DNA of 30,690 nt from Candidatus Saccharimonadota bacterium. Lineage in GTDB: Bacteria > Patescibacteriota > Saccharimonadia > Saccharimonadales > SLHW01. The first letter of the stretch is position 1. Each line of letters begins with the position of its first letter. The DNA is taken from contig SLHW01000054.1 of the NCBI GenBank assembly GCA_007135955.1, positions 1 through 30,690 of the forward strand, given 5' to 3'. Of the stretch, positions 23,161 to 30,295 are shown piece by piece. The notes under the pieces were generated by a model. It saw nothing but the letters and a program-made list of their open reading frames with translations, searched no databases and had not been told where the DNA came from. The position numbers and the translations under genes were made by a program.

Positions 23161-25516
23161 TATCAGGTTCGTCGAGAGTGATGCTGCCGCCTGGGGAAAC
23201 TTCGTTCGAGAGTATCTTTTTAGCTACGGTATCTTCGACAGTTCGTTGTACGACTCGACGCATTGGTCGGGCGCCGAGTCGCGGATCATAGCCGAGCTGA
23301 ACGATTTTGGTAATTGCTGCAGGTGTTAGCTGCACAGTAATATTTTGGTTCGATAATGTTTTATTTACTTCTTGCATCATCAGGCCGACTACTTGCGTCA
23401 GTTCGTCTTGGGTAAGTGGCCTAAATAGCACGATTTCGTCAAATCGGTTGAGTAGTTCTGGCTTGAATTGCCCGCTATTGATGAGCTGGTCGGTGAAAGC
23501 CTCTTCGAAGTCCTCGAGCTGCTTGCCCGCTTCAATCTGCTCTCGAATAGTTTGCGCACCAGCGTTGCTGGTCGCGATGACGATAGCATCCTTAAATGAC
23601 GCTGGCTTGCTAGAGGTATCGGTCAGCTGGCCCTCGTCGAGCAATTGCAGTAAAAGGTTGAGAATATTTGGATGTGCTTTTTCTATCTCATCTAGTAATA
23701 CCACCGAATACGGTTGTTGGCGAATGCGCATGAGCAGACTGTTTGTACTATCGCTACCATCAGACAATAGCCGATGCACATCGTTTTCGCTTTGGTATTC
23801 GCTCATATCGAGTCGAATCATTGCTTCTTCGCTACCAAAGTTTGTGGCGCTTAATGCTTTAGCTAGCTCTGTCTTGCCAACTCCAGTTGGTCCAAGAAAC
23901 AAAAAGCTCCCAAGTGGTCGATTCGGATTTGTTACTCCAGCTCTAGCTCGACGCAATGCGCTTGAGACGACCTGGACTGCTCGAGACTGATTAATCATCC
24001 GTTTATGGAGCTCGTCTTCGAGGTTCAGGAGCTTTTTTGACTCGACTGGATTAGCATTTGAGAGTTTTACACCCTGGGTTTCTTCAATTGATCTTTCGAT
24101 GCTTTGCTCTGTAATTATGCCCTGCTCTGCATATGGTAATGATTGTTCGAGCAATCGAATCGCTCTACCGGGCTGGGCAAGGTCTTGTAAATAGCGGTCG
24201 CTAAGCGGTACAGCTGCCTTGAGGGCTTGGTGGGTCACTAGTACCTGGTGCTTGTGTTCGATGTTTATTGCGGTATCCTGTAGGATTTTGAGCGTAGTTG
24301 ATTGGTCGGGCTGCTTTAAGACTACTGGTGTTAATACGCTCGCAAATCCAGGGTTCTTGGTTTTTAGATTTTGCTGATTGCGAGGCGTCATAGTGAGGAT
24401 CATCTGAATGGTATTAGACTTAGCGATTGGTTGCAGTAGTTTCGTTGCATCAAATGCACCATGTCCGTCTTCAAAAAATAGCTCAGCATTGTCTAAAAAC
24501 AAAATAATATTTCCAGCATGCGCTGCTTCATGTAAAAGAAGCGAGACGATGTGTTCAATATCACCTGGTCGTTGCGCTCGTGAAATTATGCTGGTTGCGT
24601 CGAGTCCAACAATTTGCCGATGTCGCAATTTTGGGTCCTGTGCTTCTGCTAGGAGCGATTGGGCTAATGCATAGACATGACTGGTTTTGCCAGCGCCGCT
24701 ATCACCTACTAGTGCAATCATGCTGGCACCCTGTATCAGGGCGCCACGGATGGCTTGGACACCAGGCGAGTTGGTTAGCGTGCCAAAGTGGGCACCACCC
24801 TGCTGGATTGCTCGGCTGATATTGGCTCCAAATACATTTAGCTTTGGCGTGAAGCCACTTGCCCAGTCACGACCAATTCCACCGTAATATGGCCGTTCTT
24901 CATCTAGTAACGTAACTGCTCGTTCGAGCCAATAGTGTGCGCTCACCACATCATCTTCGCTAAGCTTTAGCCGTTGACATAGGTCCAGTACCGGTTGACT
25001 GGTTAGTAGTAGCGCTGCAACAACGTGACGAACGTCGATTTTTCCATTGTTTGCTTGTGTCAGCGCTGTTGCTTTCTGCAATACTGGCTCGAGGTCGATT
25101 GGCTTCTCGCTCATTAGTTGAGTGATAGAGTCGCTATGTAGCAATAGTCGGTTGGTAAAAAAACGTGATTGCCAATGTTTTTGATATGCGATCCAGATGA
25201 TTTTTGGCGTGAGATCTGTTTTTGTTGGTAATAAGCCTAGTGCGTCGGTGCTCAGGCGCTCAGTGTAGCTATCGCCTTCGACTGGCAAGTCAGACAAATA
25301 GCGTTTGTACCAAATTGACAACATCCAAAACAGCAGTGAAAGGCTCAAAACGATACTGGCTATGAACGATAGTTCAGTAAGAAAAAAGATAGTGCCAGCA
25401 CCAATAAACCCAGCAATTGCACTGTAGCGACTAGCCAGATATCCACTTTTGCCGATATGTCTTGCAAATCGTGCCTCACGCGCCCGTAAGCTATGAGTAC
25501 TTATTGGGCCTATCAT
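23153..25516 (-). CDS. Membrane-anchored Clp/Hsp100 (ClpC/ClpB-like) AAA+ ATPase
   Basis: 787 residues if started at ATG 25516. I chose this start over a longer frame to 25573 because it forms an ATGA overlap with the upstream stop and has GCAGGAG about 9 nt upstream. Two hydrophobic helices lie at about 32-71, then a Clp N-domain-like region. AAA module 1 has Walker A GDSGAGKT (271-278), but Walker B reads ILFLDNAELFF (Asp342-Asn343, not Asp-Glu), and the usual ERRF arginine finger is replaced near KNPGFASVL. AAA module 2 is intact: Walker A GPTGVGKT (542-549), Walker B VVLLDEIEKAHP, sensor ATSNAG, arginine finger ELLNRFDE and sensor 2 GARPMRR. It probably unfolds proteins at the membrane. 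Whether it feeds ClpP is not evident. Confidence 0.88.
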   Translation of the reverse strand: MIGPISTHSLRAREARFARHIGKSGYLASRYSAIAGFIGAGTIFFLTELSFIASIVLSLSLLFWMLSIWYKRYLSDLPVEGDSYTERLSTDALGLLPTKTDLTPKIIWIAYQKHWQSRFFTNRLLLHSDSITQLMSEKPIDLEPVLQKATALTQANNGKIDVRHVVAALLLTSQPVLDLCQRLKLSEDDVVSAHYWLERAVTLLDEERPYYGGIGRDWASGFTPKLNVFGANISRAIQQGGAHFGTLTNSPGVQAIRGALIQGASMIALVGDSGAGKTSHVYALAQSLLAEAQDPKLRHRQIVGLDATSIISRAQRPGDIEHIVSLLLHEAAHAGNIILFLDNAELFFEDGHGAFDATKLLQPIAKSNTIQMILTMTPRNQQNLKTKNPGFASVLTPVVLKQPDQSTTLKILQDTAINIEHKHQVLVTHQALKAAVPLSDRYLQDLAQPGRAIRLLEQSLPYAEQGIITEQSIERSIEETQGVKLSNANPVESKKLLNLEDELHKRMINQSRAVQVVSSALRRARAGVTNPNRPLGSFLFLGPTGVGKTELAKALSATNFGSEEAMIRLDMSEYQSENDVHRLLSDGSDSTNSLLMRIRQQPYSVVLLDEIEKAHPNILNLLLQLLDEGQLTDTSSKPASFKDAIVIATSNAGAQTIREQIEAGKQLEDFEEAFTDQLINSGQFKPELLNRFDEIVLFRPLTQDELTQVVGLMMQEVNKTLSNQNITVQLTPAAITKIVQLGYDPRLGARPMRRVVQRTVEDTVAKKILSNEVSPGGSITLDEPDIN

Positions 25517-25926
25517 AACAATACTCCTGCCAAAATCGGTAATATCACTACTGCAATAGGGAGTAGTGGCCATGACAGCAATTCTAATAAGCTAACGATA
25601 CTTGCAAGTAGCAATAATATCCCAGCGGTTATTAGGACGATGACCCTGACAATAAAACCCACCATTCGACTTACAGTGTTATCAACAGCCGCACGCATGT
25701 GATCGCCTATACTGGCACCAGGCGCAGTCATGATCCTCCGCCATGGCGAAAAAAGGGTTTGCAGAAGTATCGGTATCGAGAATAGTCGATACGTGTTTTT
25801 GATACGGTTTTCGCTATGCTTAATTGCCGATAGCCAGCCTCGACCATACCACCACTGAAAAAGAGACAATACAATCATAGGCATTATTGTAGCACCAAAG
25901 AGCTGTTTCTCAGAGAGGGATGACAT
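25513..25926 (-). CDS. Small membrane protein in operon with the Clp ATPase
   Basis: 137 residues. An N-terminal hydrophobic segment (about 10-30) precedes a basic stretch (AIKHSENRIKNTYRLF), a short motif TLFSPWRRIMTAPG, and two C-terminal hydrophobic segments (about 88-137). I do not recognise the family. The stop codon overlaps the start of the membrane-anchored Clp gene (ATGA), so the two products are made together and may form one complex. The leader region upstream (25927-26035) is full of short hairpins. Confidence 0.7.
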   Translation of the reverse strand: MSSLSEKQLFGATIMPMIVLSLFQWWYGRGWLSAIKHSENRIKNTYRLFSIPILLQTLFSPWRRIMTAPGASIGDHMRAAVDNTVSRMVGFIVRVIVLITAGILLLLASIVSLLELLSWPLLPIAVVILPILAGVLL

Positions 25927-25949
25927 CGTGGCTTTTCACTTTGTACTCG

Positions 25950-26028
25950 AAGCGAGCTTCTGTGTGCGAAGCTTAATCCCCGAACGCCTCGGTACGTATT
26001 TTACTGAAGTAAAATGCCCTGGGTTCGC
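25950..26028. repeat. Cluster of short hairpins downstream of tRNA-Ser
   Basis: Between the tRNA-Ser terminator and the small membrane protein gene lie GAAGC-GA-GCTTC, GCTTC/GAAGC across TGTGTGC, ATTTTAC-TGAA-GTAAAAT and a CGAAC/GTTCG pair enclosing the latter. Fragments such as CCTCGGTACG match part of the neighbouring tRNA-Ser read in reverse. The 336-bp stretch 25927-26262 holds these hairpins, the tRNA, its terminator and the ABC gene promoter; I see nothing else in it. Confidence 0.45.
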
Positions 26029-26035
26029 AGCTCCT

Positions 26036-26083
26036 CGCCAATATAAAAAAACACTGACTAAGGCCAGTGTTTTTATATTGGCG
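26036..26083 (-). terminator. Terminator of tRNA-Ser within a long inverted repeat
   Basis: On the minus strand AACACTG/CAGTGTT encloses an 8-nt loop and is followed by a run of T. The hairpin extends outward into a longer inverted repeat (CGCCAATAT/ATATTGGCG at the ends), so the outer arm includes the last bases and CCA end of the tRNA itself. Confidence 0.75.
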
Positions 26084-26168
26084 GAGAGAGAGGGATTCGA
26101 ACCCTCGGTACGATTGCTCGTACACACGCTTTCCAAGCGTGCTCCTTCGACCGCTCGGACACCTCTCC
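26079..26168 (-). tRNA. tRNA-Ser (anticodon GGA)
   Basis: A class II tRNA: acceptor GGAGAGG/TCTCTCC with one G-T, D-arm GTCCGAGCGGTCGAAG, anticodon stem GCACGC/GCGTGT around the loop with anticodon GGA (reads TCC and TCT), long variable arm TACGAGCAATCGTA, T-arm GAGGG/CCCTC with TTCGAAT and discriminator G. The CCA end is encoded. TATACT at 26201-26196 is a plausible -10 about 27 nt upstream. Confidence 0.97.
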
Positions 26169-26226
26169 CTGGTGTGCTAAAAAGTAGCAATTAGTAGTAT
26201 AGCGAAAAAATTACCACAATAACACC

Positions 26227-26256
26227 TTGAACATAAGCGAACACAAGGGGTACACT
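26227..26256 (+). promoter_or_regulatory. Promoter of the MacB-type ABC operon
   Basis: TTGAAC at 26227-26232, an 18-nt spacer and TACACT at 26251-26256. The -10 lies 6 nt before ATG 26263, so transcription should begin at the start codon. The intervening AAGGAG looks like a ribosome site but touches the ATG, too close to work as one. Confidence 0.6.
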
Positions 26257-26262
26257 AAGGAG

Positions 26263-27147
26263 ATGAAGAATATTATCGAGCTGCGTGACGTCAGTAAATT
26301 GTATGGTTTTGGCGATGCGACCACTGTTGCAGTCGAAGAAGTCAGCCTGCGCGTTAAAAAAGGCGAGTTTGTTGCCGTTATGGGTCCGAGTGGTTCCGGC
26401 AAGTCAACATTAATGAATCTTATTGGCTTGCTCGACCGACCAACACAAGGTACGTATTTACTTCAAGGAAAAAATGTAGCCCGCTTTAGCAAGTGGCGCC
26501 AAGCACGTTATCGTCGCGATCGATTAGGTTTTGTTTTTCAGTCGTTTCATTTGTTGCCGAGCATGACGGCGCTCGAGAATGTTGCTCTACCTCTTGCCTA
26601 TAGAGGCATTACTCAGACCCGCAGACTGACGCAGGCTGGTAATGCGTTGGAGCGAGTAGGATTAGCAGATAGAGAGTTTTTTTATCCTAAGCAGTTGAGC
26701 GGTGGCCAGCTGCAAAGAGTGGCTATTGCTCGAGCAATCGTTAACAATCCTGAAGTCATCATTGCGGACGAGCCGACTGGAAACTTAGACAGTGCTGCCA
26801 GTCGCTTAGTCATGGAGCTACTCAGTGACCTACACACTTCTGGGCACACCGTCTTGATGGTGACGCATAACCCTGAGCTTACTCGTTATGCCAGTCGGGT
26901 TATCTACATGCATGATGGCGTAATAATTGCCGATGAAGATTCTGATATTGGTAGCGTGCCAACCTTGGCAAAGAAGATGTATTTCCGTGCACGCAAGACT
27001 GAAGATGACGATCTGGCAGGTGTTTCGGCGCTAATGGATGCCGTACCTCAAAAAGATTCCAACAATAAAACCAAGAAAAAGCCAGTCAAGAAGCGTCGTA
27101 CCAAATCAAAAACCAAAAAACCGAAATCTCGGAGCACATCAAAATGA
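26263..27147 (+). CDS. MacB/LolD-type ABC transporter ATPase
   Basis: 294 residues from the ATG at 26263; a TTG 36 nt upstream would extend it but overlaps the promoter. Motifs in order: Walker A GPSGSGKST, Q-loop FVFQSFHLLP, signature LSGGQLQRVAIARA, Walker B VIIADEPTGNLD and switch His in MVTHN. This is the MacB/LolD/FtsE-like group that works with FtsX-fold permeases and often moves peptides, lipoproteins or antibiotics by mechanotransmission. The C-terminus has an unusual tail of about 35 residues that is mostly Lys, Arg, Ser and Thr. The stop overlaps the permease start (ATGA), so the two form one transporter. Confidence 0.94.
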   Translation: MKNIIELRDVSKLYGFGDATTVAVEEVSLRVKKGEFVAVMGPSGSGKSTLMNLIGLLDRPTQGTYLLQGKNVARFSKWRQARYRRDRLGFVFQSFHLLPSMTALENVALPLAYRGITQTRRLTQAGNALERVGLADREFFYPKQLSGGQLQRVAIARAIVNNPEVIIADEPTGNLDSAASRLVMELLSDLHTSGHTVLMVTHNPELTRYASRVIYMHDGVIIADEDSDIGSVPTLAKKMYFRARKTEDDDLAGVSALMDAVPQKDSNNKTKKKPVKKRRTKSKTKKPKSRSTSK

Positions 27148-28373
27148 TGTTCAAGAACAACTATCGTATGTCGCTGAACGCTTTGCGTGCTTCACGCTGG
27201 CGTAGTTTTTTGACGATGCTAGGAGTGATTATTGGGGTTGTTGCAGTCGTAACTGTGATTTCTATTGGCGAGGGTATCAAACAATCAATAACTACCGAAG
27301 CTGAATCTCTTGGTCCTAGTGTGGTAACTGTGTTGCCAGGCCCTCAGGTTGAAGACCGAGAAGATATTGGCCAAACACTTAATCCGTTTGCATCTGTCGG
27401 ACATTCGCTCACTGAGCGAGACGTTGAGTACATTCAGGGGATAGACGGCGACATAGAGGTTGTACCATTTGTTCGAGGGTCTGGTGTAGTATCTACTAAT
27501 GAGGTCGAGATGCCTGGAGCAAAAGTTATCGTTACAGAGGGTGATGTTCCATTGGTGTTGAACCGTGAAGTTCGCTTTGGCACTTGGCATGAAAATAATA
27601 GTGAGTCTGGCCGTAGTTTCGTTGTCATCGGCAGTAACGTTGCCAATGAGTTATTTAATGAATTGTCGCCTATTGGTAGATCGATGACTATTGGCGACCA
27701 GTCGTTTACAGTTCGTGGAGTATTTGCTGAGTTTCCTCGTAGCCCCCTTCCCTTTATGTCGATTGATTATAATAACGCTGTATTTGTTTCTCGCGAGGCG
27801 GGTGTAGCGCTTAGCAACAACGGTAATACGATATTTCAGATACTCGCTCACGGTAGCGACAGTGTGTCGGCGAGCGAGCTCTCTTCCAGTATCAAAAATG
27901 CTTTAGCTGATGGACGAGGCAACTCTGATTTTGCAGTACTTAAGCGGTCCGACATGATAAATATGTATCGAGGCATACTCAATGTTCTTACTCTAGGAAT
28001 TGCAGCTATCGCAGCGATATCGTTGTTTGTTGGAGGCATTGGGATAATGAATATTATGTTCGTATCAGTTAGTGAACGAACTTCCGAGATAGGTATTCGC
28101 AAAGCTATTGGTGCTACCAATGGTCAAATTCTCAGTCAATTTATTACTGAAGCAGCTGTACTTAGTCTGCTTGGAGGTGTTTTTGGCATACTGGGCTCAC
28201 TGCTTGTAAATTATTTTATCCGACTATTTACACCTATCGAGCCTGTTATCGTTCCTGAACTTATGATTGGAGCGGTGATTATCGCTCTTATGATTGGTGT
28301 AATATTTGGTGCCGTCCCAGCTATCCGGGCAGCCCGTAAGGATCCGATCGAAGCTCTACGATATCGAATCTAG
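27144..28373 (+). CDS. MacB-type ABC transporter permease (FtsX fold)
   Basis: 409 residues. The N-terminus MSLNALRASRWRSFLTMLGV leads into TM1 (about 20-42), followed by a periplasmic-type MacB_PCD domain (about 45-260). Three C-terminal transmembrane helices (about 285-400) carry the FtsX coupling motif ERTSEIGIRKAIGAT and end with AIRAARKDPIEALRYRI. This is the standard layout of the MacB/YknZ family. It overlaps the ATPase gene by 4 nt. No MacA-like membrane-fusion partner lies next to it in the window, so the substrate and partner are open. Confidence 0.94.
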   Translation: MMFKNNYRMSLNALRASRWRSFLTMLGVIIGVVAVVTVISIGEGIKQSITTEAESLGPSVVTVLPGPQVEDREDIGQTLNPFASVGHSLTERDVEYIQGIDGDIEVVPFVRGSGVVSTNEVEMPGAKVIVTEGDVPLVLNREVRFGTWHENNSESGRSFVVIGSNVANELFNELSPIGRSMTIGDQSFTVRGVFAEFPRSPLPFMSIDYNNAVFVSREAGVALSNNGNTIFQILAHGSDSVSASELSSSIKNALADGRGNSDFAVLKRSDMINMYRGILNVLTLGIAAIAAISLFVGGIGIMNIMFVSVSERTSEIGIRKAIGATNGQILSQFITEAAVLSLLGGVFGILGSLLVNYFIRLFTPIEPVIVPELMIGAVIIALMIGVIFGAVPAIRAARKDPIEALRYRI

Positions 28374-28388
28374 AATCAAGCAGTGAGA

Positions 28389-28946
28389 CTACATAGCAGG
28401 GTGGTCCATGCCTAATAGCAGAGCAACGAGCATCACGAGTGCCATAAGTCCCATTAAGACGTTCTCAAGCATGCTAATAGTCGAAAGTGGTAATTTTACC
28501 ACCGCACCTAAGCACAGGCAGGCTGGCATATCTGCCGGTTTTTTTCTGATTGTCAGCCACACGCCCAAGGCATTGATACTTAAAAGTGTTACCGTGAAAG
28601 CATTCAGCCACAGTGGCGCAACATGCAAGATATACAGCACACCAAGCGCTATTTCGATGAACGGATAGACATATCCCCACCAAGGCAGCCTTTTAGCTAG
28701 CAAGTCATAATCCTTATAACCAAATGCAAACATCCTGTATTCGAAAAGCTTAAACAGGCCAAACACCAAAAAGAACGTACCCATTATGTAGTCTAGTGCT
28801 AGCATCCATGCCCACTCGCCACCAATCTGAGTCATCAGTGCGCTTACTACTAGGATAAATCCAAATATCAGATAGAGCTTGCGATACTCATCTTTAGTAT
28901 CAGTTGTTACTCCATGTACATGGTGGTCGTGATCGGAATGCCCCAT
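28389..28946 (-). CDS. MauE/DoxX-like integral membrane protein with His-rich N-terminus
   Basis: 185 residues. The N-terminus MGHSDHDHHVHG is a likely metal-binding tract. Four to five transmembrane helices follow (about 23-42, 48-68, 92-112, 115-133, 158-180). A helix with LVFGLFKLFEY and the Cys143/Cys145 pair in ACLCLG before the last helix resemble MauE/DoxX-like proteins, which act in redox or thiol chemistry at the membrane. The role here is unknown; metal handling or disulfide chemistry are both compatible. TATTAT (28959-28954) lies 7 nt before the ATG, and rlmH diverges from it. Confidence 0.6.
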   Translation of the reverse strand: MGHSDHDHHVHGVTTDTKDEYRKLYLIFGFILVVSALMTQIGGEWAWMLALDYIMGTFFLVFGLFKLFEYRMFAFGYKDYDLLAKRLPWWGYVYPFIEIALGVLYILHVAPLWLNAFTVTLLSINALGVWLTIRKKPADMPACLCLGAVVKLPLSTISMLENVLMGLMALVMLVALLLGMDHPAM

Positions 28947-28953
28947 ACTAGCA

Positions 28954-28986
28954 ATAATAGCTGGTTTGCGCAGTAAACGCTATACT
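28954..28986. promoter_or_regulatory. Divergent -10 boxes of the MauE-like gene and rlmH
   Basis: On the minus strand TATTAT at 28959-28954 lies 7 nt before the MauE-like ATG. On the plus strand TATACT at 28981-28986 lies 6 nt before the rlmH ATG. The whole gap is 46 bp, so the two promoters must share DNA upstream of their -10 boxes. Neither has a clear -35. Confidence 0.5.
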
Positions 28987-28992
28987 GACGGT

Positions 28993-29436
28993 ATGTTGAA
29001 AATAACCATTCTCTCTGTTGGAAAAAAGCATGATCCCGCACTGCGTTCAGCCCTAGCTGATTATGAGCAAAAACTAGCGCCACATTGCAATTTATCGTGG
29101 GTGTTAGTGCCAAACAGCGACAGTACTAGTGAGGGCCAACAACTTCTTGATAAGGTTACAGACAAGTTTGTCGTTCTGCTTGACCAATCTGGTCAGCAAT
29201 TTAGCTCCGAAGATATAGCGGCCTTCCTTGATAAAAATCAAACTCATGCCCAGACGAATATTGCTATCATCATTGGCGGAGCGTATGGTGTTAGCGACGA
29301 GCTAAAACAGCGCGCTGATCAGATTATCTCACTCGGTAACCTTACCTTCCCGCACCAGCTGGTCCGATTATTATTGCTTGAGCAGTTGTATCGTGGCTTT
29401 TCGATACTCAAAAACACCGGCTATCATCACGGCTAA
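28993..29436 (+). CDS. rlmH: 23S rRNA pseudouridine-1915 N3-methyltransferase
   Basis: RlmH methylates pseudouridine 1915 in helix 69 of 23S rRNA using SAM. The 147 residues show a SPOUT methyltransferase: MLKITILSVGKK start, VVLLDQSGQQFSSEDIAAFL, the SAM-binding knot IAIIIGGAYGVSDELK, and the diagnostic C-terminus FPHQLVRLLLLEQLYRGF ending in NTGYHHG. I chose ATG 28993 over an in-frame start 27 nt upstream because family members begin with M(L)KI and TATACT ends 6 nt before this ATG. Confidence 0.95.
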   Translation: MLKITILSVGKKHDPALRSALADYEQKLAPHCNLSWVLVPNSDSTSEGQQLLDKVTDKFVVLLDQSGQQFSSEDIAAFLDKNQTHAQTNIAIIIGGAYGVSDELKQRADQIISLGNLTFPHQLVRLLLLEQLYRGFSILKNTGYHHG

Positions 29437-29495
29437 AAGCTGCAGCTGTTAACTCTATATTGGCAACCAGTCCGGAGAGCTTCCTCGTTAAATTA

Positions 29496-29524
29496 TTGCA
29501 ATTTCTAACAAAAAAAAGTATAAT
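29496..29524 (+). promoter_or_regulatory. Promoter of the CAP-domain gene
   Basis: TTGCAA at 29496-29501, a 17-nt spacer and TATAAT at 29519-29524, then 7 nt to ATG 29532. This is the best-formed promoter in the window that predicts a leaderless start. Confidence 0.75.
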
Positions 29525-29531
29525 ATACAAA

Positions 29532-30119
29532 ATGAAACACGTTGGGTTTTGGCTATTTCAAGTAATGGTGTTAGTGGGAGTTGCCGCCTTGAGCTTGTCG
29601 TTATTTTCGTCGATTAGCGCCAGTACTGCTGCGACACCAAATGAGCAGCGCGGCAAAGTGTTAGCTGATTCTGCTTCGGTGTTTTATCAGTCAGAAAGTA
29701 GCCGATTATCAGTTTATGAGCTCTATAGGCAAATCAATCATCAGCGTAGTGATATGGGGGTATCTGTCGTTCTGCCGAACTCCGAACTGTCCAAAGAAGC
29801 GCGTCGTCGAGCTATAGAGATGCAGCGTGATGGCTTCTATGCTCATGCACATCCTGAAACGGGGCTAGTTTTTTCTGATAGTTTGCGTAGTCGGTCGGTT
29901 ATCGAATATCGTTATGCCTGCGAGAACCTCAATCTGTCTTTTAGCACCCAGGCTCATCTAACGATACGTGATTGGCTAAATAGCGATGCTGGGCATCGTC
30001 AATGTATGTTGCATAGCGATGTGTCACATATCGGGATTGCAACAATAGACTTCCCGTTGTCAGATGGTCAGATTGGCTACATTGTGGTTATGATTCAGGC
30101 TGATATCTTAGGCGAATAG
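29532..30119 (+). CDS. CAP/SCP-domain secreted or membrane-anchored protein
   Basis: 195 residues starting MKHVGFWLFQ; an in-frame start 72 nt earlier exists but lies upstream of the promoter. A signal peptide or anchor helix covers about 5-30. The CAP (cysteine-rich secretory/PR-1) domain covers about 60-195: LYRQINHQR, LSKEARRRAIEMQRDGFYAHAHPETG with His105/His107, CENLNLSF with Glu131, and WLNSDAGHRQCML with His155. These match the conserved His-Glu-His cluster of the superfamily. Cys130 and Cys158 could form a disulfide. Bacterial CAP proteins are extracellular and functionally diverse; the role here is not predictable. Confidence 0.88.
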   Translation: MKHVGFWLFQVMVLVGVAALSLSLFSSISASTAATPNEQRGKVLADSASVFYQSESSRLSVYELYRQINHQRSDMGVSVVLPNSELSKEARRRAIEMQRDGFYAHAHPETGLVFSDSLRSRSVIEYRYACENLNLSFSTQAHLTIRDWLNSDAGHRQCMLHSDVSHIGIATIDFPLSDGQIGYIVVMIQADILGE

Positions 30120-30269
30120 AGTGCTAAGAATATACGCTGCCACTACGATTATCAAGATAACCCAGGCAGCGCTAATGAGTTTTTGTTGTTTTTTACGACT
30201 TGCTAGATAGCCATAGGTGCCAATCCATAACCAAATAGCCAAGATGAGTAGTGTGATAAATGGTTCCAT
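30108..30269 (-). CDS. Small two-helix membrane protein (53 aa)
   Basis: An open frame of 53 codons: an N-terminal hydrophobic helix (PFITLLILAIWLWIGTYGYL), a basic cytoplasmic loop (ASRKKQQKLIS) and a second hydrophobic helix (about 34-52). The positive loop between two helices is a real membrane-protein pattern rather than chance. TGC-TACACT (30285-30277) lies 7 nt before the ATG, the same spacing as other leaderless genes here. Its 3' end overlaps the CAP gene tail by 12 bp. It lies 26 bp after the oxidoreductase gene on the same strand. Function unknown. Confidence 0.6.
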   Translation of the reverse strand: MEPFITLLILAIWLWIGTYGYLASRKKQQKLISAAWVILIIVVAAYILSTLFA

Positions 30270-30276
30270 GTTGGTT

Positions 30277-30285
30277 AGTGTAGCA
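30277..30285 (-). promoter_or_regulatory. Extended -10 of the small two-helix protein gene
   Basis: TGC-TACACT on the minus strand, 7 nt before the ATG at 30269. A GGGGAGG stretch precedes it, too far upstream of the ATG to be a normal ribosome binding site. Confidence 0.45.
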
Positions 30286-30295
30286 CCTCCCCTTT

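Noticed and set aside
23307..23990. Plus-strand open frame of 227 codons inside the clp gene
   Set aside because: It is antisense to highly conserved AAA+ module 2, is Ser/Cys-rich with no recognisable domain, and is the usual shadow of a real gene.
25517..25573. Longer start for the Clp-like ATPase, giving 806 residues
   Set aside because: The extra 19 codons overlap the upstream gene by 61 nt and have no ribosome site. The ATG at 25516 has both an SD site and an ATGA overlap.
29460..29531. Upstream in-frame start of the CAP gene
   Set aside because: The extension contains the consensus promoter TTGCAA-N17-TATAAT, and starting at 29532 gives a normal signal peptide.
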